The notes below the pieces were generated by a model. The model was not told where the DNA came from. It saw only the letters and a list, made by a program, of their open reading frames with translations, and searched no databases. A stretch of DNA of 36,276 nucleotides, taken from NCBI GenBank assembly GCA_015680685.1, contig MNCI01000851.1, positions 15,877-52,152 of the forward strand, read 5' to 3'. Position numbers and translations under genes: made by a program. Position 1 is the first letter of the stretch; each line of letters starts with the position of its first letter. Positions 9,060-17,936 of this stretch are shown one piece after another. Source of the stretch: Gnetum montanum (Eukaryota; Streptophyta; Gnetopsida; Gnetales; Gnetaceae).

Positions 9060-11128
9060 CCCATGATTATGGGTGTTGCCACTATTGATATTGTTCATTT
9101 GGTTGTGGTGGAGTTCCACTTGGATAATACGTCAAGGGTTGGTGGAACTGCCTTGGGTTGTGGTGGAGTTCCACTTGGGATAATGCGTCAAGGTGTTTCC
9201 TGTCTATTTAATCATGGGTTTAGTGTATACACCCTAGACTTCTACAGATGTGAGATTATTGGGAAACATCCCTTAGGATGGTCATATTAACATAGCTCAC
9301 ATCCACCATCATTGTCTGTATCTGAATCCACAACCTCGTCAATGATGACAACTTTGCCCTTACCTTTGTTACGTGCATATTTAGTTTCTTTCTTTTTTCT
9401 CCTTTCTCGGTCGCTACCTTGCTCTCTAGACTCCTCTACTATTTTGAGAACAGTTTGAAATTTATTATCTAAGGAGTCCCACATTTAATCTACCTTTCCT
9501 GATACTTCTGATGCAAATTTTTGAATGGGCAAAGTTTTCCTATTTACCATCTCTTCAAGTGGTGACTCTTCTTCATCCTTACAAAATCTAACTCCCCTCT
9601 TTCAGAGGGAAGGATCTCTGTTGTACTCTTCTATACTTTCTCTTTTCCTTAACTCACCTTCCTCCTTGGCAACTTGCTCCAACAATCTCTATACTTGATG
9701 GGCTCTAAGCTCGGAGAGTCTTTCTTGGGCATAAGTCCTAAGGGTTCTTCGCGTTTCATGCCTAAGCCCATCTACAAGATGGTGTAATTATTCTATCTAC
9801 AAGTAACCATGGCTAGGGCAACAATGTAATAATGCATAATATCGGCCCATGGCAGCATCCAAGGGTTCATGTCCTCCTTGTTTCCATCCTTGGATTTGCT
9901 TTCGTAAGTTGGACACTTGGGAGTACATTTGATACTTATCATTGAATAGCTCTAACATGGTACTCCATCGACAAATGGATTCTGGTTCTAAGGACTGATA
10001 CTAGCTTTCCGCTTCCTTAATTAGTTTCCATGGAAACAACTTGAGTTTTTTCCACTCATTTTCTATGTTTTGCAAGGCACATGCATTGTGAAATGCCTGC
10101 AAATGGTTCTGAGGATCAGCATTATATCACCCTTCAAATCGTGGGATATTGTTCATGTCTAATCTTTTGATCCTATTGTCCTTTTGGTGCCTTGTTGGGA
10201 TCCTAATGGCTTTAATTATATCTAGCATACTTCAGGTAGCGAGTAGGGGTTCATCGTGATCATGTTGTCTATGATGCCTATGCTATTCCCTACTGTCCCT
10301 TCTTTCGTGATGTATTTCTCTAGAATGCCCTCATCCCCTTTCTCGACTGTTTCGTTTATGATCTCTATTTTTCTTACCATTATCCTCATGATCTTTCCCC
10401 TTGTGACTATGTTTAGATCCTGAAGAAGAGGGTGAAGGAGATGATGGAGGTGAAGAGGAAGGAGGACTGGCGCCATGACGGTGCCTGCTACCTTCTCTTC
10501 AATGATTGTAGCCTCGGTCATGGTTATGATTAGAATGTCCATCTTTGTCATGCATTCATGTTTCTTTTTTGGACCCGTTGTGTCTGTCGGCATCAAAATC
10601 TGGGTTATGAATAGTTGAGTGAAGATTCTGATACACAACCCCTTGACCGAAGTCAATGGGAGGAACATTGTTTTGTGGAAAACCTCCAGAGGTAGGTTCA
10701 CCATCCTCATTTTCACTTAGGACATATAGAACGTCCTAAGACCACTTTCCCTTCATATATTTATAATGTCTCTCCTGTTGTAAGTGCCTCTAGCATTGTG
10801 CCTCCGTGGGTCAATACTCTCTCGAGTCATGTTCATGCACAACGTATTTTGCTTGTAAGTGTTGCATACTAATTCATGTGAGAGCACAAAGAAACATGCT
10901 TGGGACTAAGTGATCGGGAGGTAACACTATGTTACCTTCTAAATCACGCCAACGTAGTTGTTCATCCTAGTTGAGGATAAAGGTAAAGTTTGATATATAC
11001 TCATTGGGATGAACATATACCACATGAAATTGTTGGGGCACTGGTAGATCATCATGTGTACTACGCCTCCGATTGTTCATTGTGTCAGACCTAGGTGGTG
11101 AAGCACTCTCGTAAGAAGAAGAAGACAT
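9060..11128 (-). pseudogene. gag of element A (decayed)
   Basis: Gag forms the particle that packages element RNA. The likely start is the ATG at 11128, 120 bp after the primer site, opening M-S-S-S-S-Y-E-S. One minus-strand frame then runs, with stops, to about 9287. A basic, Ser/His-rich stretch (about 10716-10222) leads to the Retrotrans_gag core from about 10160 (M-N-N-I-P-R-F, D-P-Q-N-H-L-Q-A-F-H-N-A-C, L-K-L-F-P-W, W-Y-Q-S-L). After that come K-G-K-G-K-V-V-I, an acidic D-S-D-T-D-N-D-G and C-E-L-C. The homologues in C and D keep the same order. Straight after C-E-L-C the matching sequence (Y-D-H-P-K-G) is in another frame, so a frameshift lies near 9287; pol continues in that new frame. 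Confidence 0.85.
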
Positions 11129-11250
11129 GATTAATTCTCTAGTGTGCAATGTATTATTATATATATATATATTTTTCTCATAACTAATCCTAAGGGTTCA
11201 TTCCAATAATGGGAATATTCCTAAGTTCTAATTAGCACACAAACACCAAA

Positions 11251-11270
11251 GTCCCTGACAACAGCACCAA
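11251..11270 (-). other. Primer-binding site of element A
   Basis: Directly inside the 5' LTR the minus strand reads TTGGTGCTGTTGTCAGGGAC. It resembles the complement of a plant tRNA-Asp 3' end (TGGCGCCGTTGCCGGGG) with the C/G positions turned to T/A, as expected from decay of methylated cytosines. Elements C and D have TTGGCACTGTTGCCGAGG and TTGGCATCATTACAGGGG at the same place. Confidence 0.75.
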
Positions 11271-12088
11271 TGATGAGCGACGAGGTACCCCTACGCTCAA
11301 CCATACGAATATGAGCGTTACGCGTGATCCGATCAAACTCCAAGGACTAAGTGCTTATTTTCTTTCGTAGAACAAGGATGGGTTAGGTGATCGTTATCTT
11401 CCCAAGCTTATTTGTATAGCACGATTGTATGGTTAAGTAAACTTGAGGTATATTATTTTTATGCTTTTTATGTTTTATGTCCTGGTGCTAAAAAGGGAAG
11501 AAGTGAATTAATTGAATAACTAATTTACTTTAACTAATCAGCTAGGTCCTAACTAGTCCTAACACCAGCATCCGTTCCCACTTGCTGTACACATCTTGAA
11601 CTAGTGCAACACTACTGGGATTACCAAATGCTAGTCGATACTGGGTTACTAAGTGTTCCACGTATGCTCGAACTGGTCGTACTCAGTATGCTTACTTATG
11701 AAAATTAACGAATCAATACAAGCAACATCAATTAACTAATGAAAGCATTAAATAACTGTAAATAACATTAAATATAAGAAATAAGCTATTTTGAATGTTG
11801 CAAGGTCTATCACAAAGTTTGTCTTTATTTTCGAACACAAGGTACGCTCAGGTACACAATGCTCGAATAAAGATCCGTTCACTTTATGACTCCTACTGCA
11901 AGCACTCAAAAACAATTCTAACTCTAAGAAGGGAAAACTGCAAGAGTTTGGGTAAGGGACTAAGAACTAATGCCCAAAACTAAGTGTGCCTGCCTCTTAT
12001 TTATAGGCAATAAGGCAAGTTCTAACATTGGATGTCTGATATCGCTTGGCAAGCATCGATATCGCAGACCCGATATCGCGGCTCATCA
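11271..12088 (-). repeat. 5' LTR of element A
   Basis: An 818-bp LTR which, read on the minus strand, starts TGATGAG at 12088 and ends CTCATCA at 11271. Its U3 has GATATC motifs, including CCGCGATATCGGG-like and GCGATATC sequences, within 80 bp of its start, then TATAAATA. It drives transcription of A toward lower coordinates. Confidence 0.92.
11998..12005 (-). promoter_or_regulatory. TATA box of element A 5' LTR
   Basis: The plus strand reads TATTTATA, giving TATAAATAAGAGGC on the minus strand, in the same context as in element B and in the solo LTR (TATAAATAAGAGGC). Confidence 0.75.
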
Positions 12089-12093
12089 GTAGT
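12089..12093. repeat. Target-site duplication of element A, right copy
   Basis: GTAGT, identical to 1857-1861. Confidence 0.9.
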
Positions 12094-12365
12094 GAATACC
12101 AAAGAGTCTCAACATAAGGTCAATCATGATGGATAATATGTGCTAGCTTTGTATATTTCACTTTCCTCTCTTACAAAAATTGGTATTTGCAAAAGCTTTC
12201 TCTTACTACATTGAATATGTTTCCTCCCTTGTTTTTCAAAGCATGTATTGTAAGGTTATGCATTTGAGTAGACATTTCTAAAATTGGAAAGCTATTTCTT
12301 TCCATGTTGTTTTCTATGCTTTCTACTTAGGGATTAAGCATGTGATGTACTTTGAAATATTTTTT

Positions 12366-12860
12366 NNNNNNNNNNNNNNNNNNNNNNNNNNNNNNNNNNN
12401 NNNNNNNNNNNNNNNNNNNNNNNNNNNNNNNNNNNNNNNNNNNNNNNNNNNNNNNNNNNNNNNNNNNNNNNNNNNNNNNNNNNNNNNNNNNNNNNNNNNN
12501 NNNNNNNNNNNNNNNNNNNNNNNNNNNNNNNNNNNNNNNNNNNNNNNNNNNNNNNNNNNNNNNNNNNNNNNNNNNNNNNNNNNNNNNNNNNNNNNNNNNN
12601 NNNNNNNNNNNNNNNNNNNNNNNNNNNNNNNNNNNNNNNNNNNNNNNNNNNNNNNNNNNNNNNNNNNNNNNNNNNNNNNNNNNNNNNNNNNNNNNNNNNN
12701 NNNNNNNNNNNNNNNNNNNNNNNNNNNNNNNNNNNNNNNNNNNNNNNNNNNNNNNNNNNNNNNNNNNNNNNNNNNNNNNNNNNNNNNNNNNNNNNNNNNN
12801 NNNNNNNNNNNNNNNNNNNNNNNNNNNNNNNNNNNNNNNNNNNNNNNNNNNNNNNNNNNN
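12366..12860. other. Assembly gap (495 undetermined bases)
   Basis: A continuous run of N. Its true length and content are unknown, so open frames reported through it would be artefacts. Confidence 0.99.
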
Positions 12861-13284
12861 CATAACCTTGATGGCCCAACACTATGCCATATAGTTATGA
12901 TCTCCTTGGATAAGGGGGAATCATTGCAGCTCAATTAGATGAAAATCAAATGAATATTTTTATTATTTTAATGTCTCAAGCATAAATGGTGAAATAAGGA
13001 AAAGTCATGAGCCTTATTCACTATGCAAATACTAGACTATGCATTGACCAAATGGTTATAGGCTACGTAAGCAAGGTAGCACTCAAATAGAGTCTAGTTG
13101 CACTTGTGAAAATGATCACTCAAAACACATGCATGAATAAGAAAAGAAATCAACTTACTAAAGGGTGGAAGAGCTCTTCATACAAAAACAGATGCTAAGA
13201 ACCAAATGAAAATACTTACGAATGAATTGTTAAGTGTGAGAGCTCATTAAGCTAACAATTCATTCTTAACATTTCATATTAATT

Positions 13285-13355
13285 GAAATGTTAGCTTAGT
13301 GGTAAGACTTGATTTGCAAACCCTAAGTTAGGGGTTTAATTCTTGTGGGCAATGT
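13285..13355 (+). other. tRNA-like relic or tRNA-derived SINE head
   Basis: TAGCTTAGTGGTAAGA (13292-13307) fits the RNA polymerase III A box, with the final G changed. GGTTTAATTCT (13333-13343) resembles the B box GGTTCGANTCC with C-to-T/G-to-A changes. Between them TTGCAAA sits where an anticodon loop would be (GCA, as in tRNA-Cys). The acceptor arms do not pair convincingly, so this is not a working tRNA gene. It may be a decayed tRNA copy or the head of a SINE. Confidence 0.35.
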
Positions 13356-15020
13356 TGCACTATAAAGTTTTAATTTGACTATATGTTTTGAGGGTAAATA
13401 TTGTTAAGAGTTTTAATCTTGAAATTCTTACAAGAATAAGAAATATTTTCTTGTTAAGATTATTTTCAAAACTATTATTAAATTTCCATAGGTTTATGTG
13501 GTGGTTTCATTAGTTATATGCATGAATGAATTAGTGTTGTTCCTTTTCTTTGGAACTTGCATCTTCTATTTGTCTAATGGATTCTTTCTTCTTCCATGGG
13601 CTTTATCATCATTATATTCTCTTATGGTGTCTTATGTGATCTTTTGGTAGTCCTTCCAACTTGTTCATTCCTCCATGTGAGAAATCTCACATGCTCTTTT
13701 AACTCTTTAAGTTTCTAATGATGGTATTATGCATGTATTAGTGCTAATATGATCTCTCATCTCCTTTCTTACACAGTATGATTTCTATCCTCTTATTGCA
13801 AGTTAATTCACATATTTTATTTTCTACATAGATTAACTTTACCTTTTCATTCTTTTGACGACTTGGTTTCCATCACCTACATTCTCAACTGGATAATGTT
13901 ATTGTATCATTAGTCAATTGGTTATGGTTATTAAATGAACTTGATTTACACTCTTTCTTCTTAGAGTGTTCCACCTACTTCTAGACTTAGTTTATGTATG
14001 TTGTATCCATACTCATCTTTCTTTCAACCATTTAAAAGCCTAGGTGCAACATACATCTTCTTCATAGTTGTCTACTGGTTGAATAGCATCATTCAACCTT
14101 TTGATAGAATTTGACATTACTTTTAACATTATTTTTGTGTCATTTTTTTGCCACTTTTTATTTTTGATATTATTTTGAAGTCAAATTAATAACTTAGCAT
14201 CTAGAAGCTTCGAAAGTCTTTTTTATAGGATTCAATGCGTTATTTCTTTATGATCCATGAGGCATTTTTTGGTTTATAAATAGAATGCTTGAGACATCAT
14301 TTTAGGCATCTAATTGAATATGATGAAATCTAATTTAACATGATTTGATTTTTTCTTGTTAGACATAGAGCACATTTACATTAGCTGACCACATTACATT
14401 TTCAGCATTTTAGAGTTCTTATATCCTTTTATAAACCCTAACCCCCATTTGACATAATTGTATCCCCTTCATTGCATCTACTTGATACATAAAGAAACCC
14501 TTAGATCGAACCCAAAAATTTTCGTTTAATTCAAATCCTTGTTATGTCAAGCTTGTACTTGCATTGACATTTATCTTGAAAAAAACCTAATTAAGTGTAC
14601 ACATCAGTGATCAAGGTAATGCAGCTCCTTATTGGCAACCTTTAAGTCACCTAGCTCTTCTCTAGACATCTTACTAATCTGCAAGTTCTAGTTATTTTTT
14701 TGATTATTTATTTTTTATTTTTTCTGTCCTATTGTAAAACCCCCTTTGCCTTATACTACAAATAAGGGATTTACTTATTATTTGTTGTAAATATTTCTTT
14801 TGAAATAAATTATACATTCCCCCTTTGTTTTAATTGTTCTCTTCTTTCTAGCATAGATTTAGTGATTTACTTATAGATTTAATTGATAGGATTACATTTT
14901 TTCTATCATTTTTTTTCTTTATATCATTTGTTTCCAAAATCATGTTACTTTTCCTACTCTTAAAATATTCTTGATTTATTTTATTTTAGCTTGAGAAACC
15001 TTAAGTTAGAATTGACGTCA

Positions 15021-15025
15021 CATTA
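15021..15025. repeat. Target-site duplication of element C, left copy
   Basis: CATTA before the left LTR, repeated exactly at 20419-20423 after the right LTR. Confidence 0.9.
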
Positions 15026-15769
15026 TGATGAGTGGTGAGGTACCCCTACACTCATCCATATGAATACAAGCATGTACGCACGATTCGGTGAAACTTCACA
15101 GATGGATTAGTTGTGGTATCTAGATAGTTACATGTTGATCATAGTTTGTTGTCTTCCCACCTGGACTAGTATTTGCTTTGTCATGTATGGTTTAATCTAG
15201 AGTGAGGTGTATGATGTGGGCCTAACTAGTGCTACTCCTAGAGGCAATGGAAAATAACTTTGTCTTACGCTAAGAGGGAGTGGAAGAAGAGAATCTAAGC
15301 TAGCCTAAGTGTAATGAGCATCTATCCTTAATCATCCATACACATCTTGGACCTCGTGTACTACTTCTGGGATTATGAAGCATATATTACTTGAGTGCTC
15401 CTAGATACACTATTGGGATACCAAGTAGTCACACTTAAATGCTCGTGATTAAGTTGTACTCATTCCATGTTTAATAATAGGGATAGTGAAGGTAGGTAAA
15501 GAAATATTAATTAAGAAAGAAATAAATAAAAAGAGCAGTTAAGCAATTAAAACTAAGTGAATGTTACAATGATGAAGTCATCTCAATCTTTATTGCTGGT
15601 CATGCACGTGTCCAAGTACTTCACACTTGAATAAAGGTTTTGTACAATTACAATCATAACACTGCGGGCATGCACTGGGGAAAGAGTTGAGATGAACTAA
15701 AAATGAACAAAAAGACTCTACTGCTATACTTACTCTCCTACTCTCTCCTTCCTGTGTGCCTAAATGTGG

Positions 15770-15777
15770 TATTTATA
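15770..15777 (-). promoter_or_regulatory. TATA box of element C 3' LTR
   Basis: The plus strand reads TATTTATAGGC, giving GCCTATAAATA on the minus strand. The matching site in the 5' LTR is at 20257-20264, where GGC has become AGC. Confidence 0.7.
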
Positions 15778-15843
15778 GGCTTACACAGGAACCACGATAT
15801 TGTGTATCTACTATCATTAGCCAGGACATGATATCATGTACCC

Positions 15844-15941
15844 AATATCAAGGGTCTGATATCAAGGGTCTAATATCAAGGGTTCAATATTAAGGGTTTG
15901 ATATCAATGGTCCAATATCAAGGATCCGATATCAGCACTTG
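15844..15941. repeat. Seven-unit 14-bp GATATC minisatellite in the U3 of element C
   Basis: Seven consecutive 14-base units of the form [GA]ATATCAAGGGTCT, each with a few changes; the last is GATATCAGCACTTG. The matching array in the other LTR (20331-20400) has five units. The array sits at the start of U3, upstream of the TATA box, where enhancer repeats are expected. Confidence 0.9.
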
Positions 15942-15959
15942 ACAAACCATGATTCATCA

Positions 15960-15968
15960 TACCCCCAT
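15960..15968 (-). other. Polypurine tract of element C
   Basis: On the minus strand ATGGGGGTA lies against the TGATGAA LTR start, preceded by the hairpin-like GACTCGAGGACGAGTT at 15980-15995. Confidence 0.75.
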
Positions 15969-16135
15969 GATTAAATAACAACTCGTCCTCGAGTCAAAGA
16001 AAGTGAGGAACAAGTTCATTCAATTAAAAACAGGGGATAGGTATGAGATTATTGAATGACCATGGACTATTTCATGCCGCAATGTGGGACTATACAAAAT
16101 TTGGACATAGACACAAAAGACAAAACTTGGGGAAC

Positions 16136-16573
16136 TCATGGGGTATTCGGTGGTGGTGGCTCCTCCATGGGTGCCTTTCCTTTGTTTTGCACTCCAAGAT
16201 TCTAAGATTGATACTATTGAAGAAGTGCATGATGTTTCTCCTTTTCTATTCGAGGATTATGAGCTATCCATGCTAATGTTCCAATGTTTGATGGAGTTGG
16301 CACTTCCCATGGACACGACAACTATGGGAACACTTGATTGGCCTTGACATGTCATGTTGCAAATAGGCATCATTCCTCTTCATAAGCTCGGGCCCTAACC
16401 TCTCCATCTTTTTCTTGGCTAGATTGTGTAGTGACAGGAGTTTCCTAATGGATGTTGAATGATTGTGCCTCTTGCTCTGCATGTTTAGCATGAGGTCCTT
16501 AGCCTCTGCCTTCTCCTGGGCGTTCAGTTGCACCTTGAGAAGGTCCTCCTTGTTGTCATCTTTTAGGGGCCAT
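16136..16573 (-). pseudogene. 3' ORF of element C (M-A-P-K-R protein), interrupted by stops
   Basis: From the ATG at 16573 to a stop at 16138-16136 lie exactly 146 codons in one frame with eight internal stops and no net frameshift. The N-terminus reads M-A-P-K-R, then G-P-S-Q-G-A and a Gly/Arg-rich stretch. The C-terminus reads N-K-G-K-A-P-M-E-E-P-P-P-P-N-T-P. The start recurs in D at 35700 (M-A-P-K-R..G-P-S-Q-G-A) and the end recurs in E (D-K-G-K-R-P-M-E-E-P-P-P-P-G-T-T, stop at 30135), which supports this frame. The ATG follows GATTATAG, a possible splice acceptor. No signal peptide, membrane segment or known domain is seen. A different frame is open for 104 codons (16587-16273) and partly conserved in D, so it cannot be fully excluded. 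Function unknown. Confidence 0.6.
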
Positions 16574-17936
16574 CTATAATCACACAAAGATCAATTGTTA
16601 GTGAGGTTATTGAAAGAAGTTCAACTATTTCATACCTTACTCATTACCTTTAATAAATGTTGAATTCTTTGCTTAGTGTGATTTTAGAGTTAGAAATTTT
16701 TTTCAAGGAAGTTACCCTAAAAGTTTAATGTCAGACCTAATTTGTTTAGGTGACACATGCAAGGACATGTAATGGTTTTGAGAAATGTTTAATAAAATGA
16801 TGACAAAGGAAAGAATAGATTTGGCAATGAAGTACTTAGAGGGTATAAAATGATGTGGTGATGTGCAAAAAGTACAAATTACAAAAGTCACGCAAGTGGG
16901 TCCTCCCCAAAGTAGGTTCCAACCTATAATGCCCTTGCGTAACCACACCTTAAAATGTCCGTAGGCACTTGAAGGGTTAAATGTAATCTACACTGATGCA
17001 ACAAAACACACACATATTAATTACCACTGTGATGAGGTATGAATTCTATGCCACACAAGACATAAGTTAGAAATACTCAGACAGTGAGGTGAAACGAATC
17101 GTAGAAGGGATTGTAGAGATTGGGATGTGAGGTAACTAACCGAGGGTGCAATGAATCCTGGGTGTAGGGTGTGATTAATGTGTCTTTAGCTTGTTGCTCC
17201 AGAATCAAGACAAAGTCTAGTCCACTGATTAGTGACATCGCATTATTTCATCCAAGGATGAATAGCCATAAGAGCATCATGACAACAAGGCATACAATCA
17301 CTTGGCATTTTGTCCAAGGGAGGAGTGATTGGGATCTTTGCAGCACACTTGTCTTAATCTTTTCATTTTTTTTGCCATTTTGGCACACTCTCTTTTTTTT
17401 ATGCGTAATCCAGAGAAGCCACCTACCTTCAGGCATGGGTGCATGTCTTTCCAGTGGGATCCCTTAGAATAGCATTGGGTTTCTTTATTAAGTGCCTTTA
17501 TTACTCTTACTCCCATTTTTTGTTAAGTCTTCAAGGATCTTAGTATAGCCAGGCTGCATGATAACTCCTACAGATGTCACCAAAGAGAATCCACAAGTCA
17601 CCTTAACATCACACCCTAACCATTCCCTCTTAGTCCATTATTTTTTGCTCTAGGCATAATGAGAAAAAAATTACTTTTAAGTTTTTATGATGACAAGAAT
17701 ATCATTGTACCCAGAGTAGAACCTCTTATTAATAGAATGGTTGGGTGGATGTGGTGGGCTCGCTGTCCAAATAATTAGTCACTTGAGACTTAATAGCATA
17801 GAACAACACCTCAACCAACAACTCACATGAGTGTTTTATTCATAGATGAGATTACACATAAAAAGATAAAACAATAAATTAGAAATAAAAATCTAGAAAA
17901 TAAAAAAATTGTAAAATCAAAGAAAAAGAAAAACAT
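16574..17936 (-). other. Non-coding 3' region of element C
   Basis: About 1.36 kb between gag and the 3' ORF. It contains both blocks shared with A, B and D: CACTGGAAAGACATGCACCC near 17430-17455, followed by CATGCCTGAAGGTAGGT, and the GC-rich block at about 16893-16936 (AGTGGGTCCTCCCCAAAGTA on the plus strand). AAG|GTAGGT would fit a splice donor, with the AG before the 3' ORF as acceptor, but donors are weak in A and D. Short open frames at 17248-17516 cover the first block and have no recognised domain. Confidence 0.55.

Larger units (their letters stand above)
1862..12088 (-). mobile_element. Complete but decayed Ty3/gypsy LTR retrotransposon A (Athila/Tat-like)
   Basis: A 10.2-kb element on the minus strand with two LTRs (1862-2709 and 11271-12088) sharing the ends TGATGAG/CTCATCA and flanked by a perfect GTAGT duplication. 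Reading 5' to 3' on the minus strand it has a primer-binding site, gag, aspartic protease, reverse transcriptase, RNase H, integrase, about 2.2 kb of non-coding 3' sequence and a polypurine tract. The order RT-RNase H-integrase defines Ty3/gypsy. The D-L-G protease motif, the ELKPL block before RT, the tRNA-Asp-like primer site and the long 3' region fit the plant Athila/Tat branch; no chromodomain is seen. Every frame is interrupted by stops, and catalytic residues of RT and integrase are lost, so it cannot move on its own. The two LTRs differ mainly by C/T and G/A changes, as expected for methylated DNA. Confidence 0.93.
12094..15020. other. AT-rich intergenic DNA, no gene recognised
   Basis: Apart from the run of undetermined bases and a tRNA-like relic near 13290, I see only AT-rich sequence with short poly-T runs and no open frame with protein-like composition. 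It appears to be the host sequence that received element A on its left and element C on its right. Confidence 0.5.
15026..15959 (-). repeat. 3' LTR of element C
   Basis: A 934-bp LTR. Read on the minus strand it starts TGATGAA at 15959 and ends ..CTCATCA at 15026, so the terminal inverted repeat has one mismatch. It contains seven 14-bp GATATC units and TATAAATA. Confidence 0.92.

Noticed and set aside
10222-10716. 164-codon minus-strand open frame
   Set aside because: It is a shifted frame over the basic Ser/His-rich part of gag. The gag frame itself, with stops, matches element D; this one does not.
12323-12938. Long open frames on both strands around 12323-12938
   Set aside because: They only exist because the run of N contains no stop codon.
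13285-13355. Functional tRNA gene
   Set aside because: The acceptor stem does not pair and the B box is mutated.
15844-15941. CRISPR-like array
   Set aside because: Units are directly adjacent 14-mers without spacers, lie in an LTR, and the sequence is plant nuclear.
16273-16587. 104-codon open frame in element C as the real 3' gene
   Set aside because: It has no stops, but the conserved M-A-P-K-R start and P-M-E-E-P-P-P-P end lie together in another frame of exactly 146 codons. I kept the ambiguity in the feature entry.
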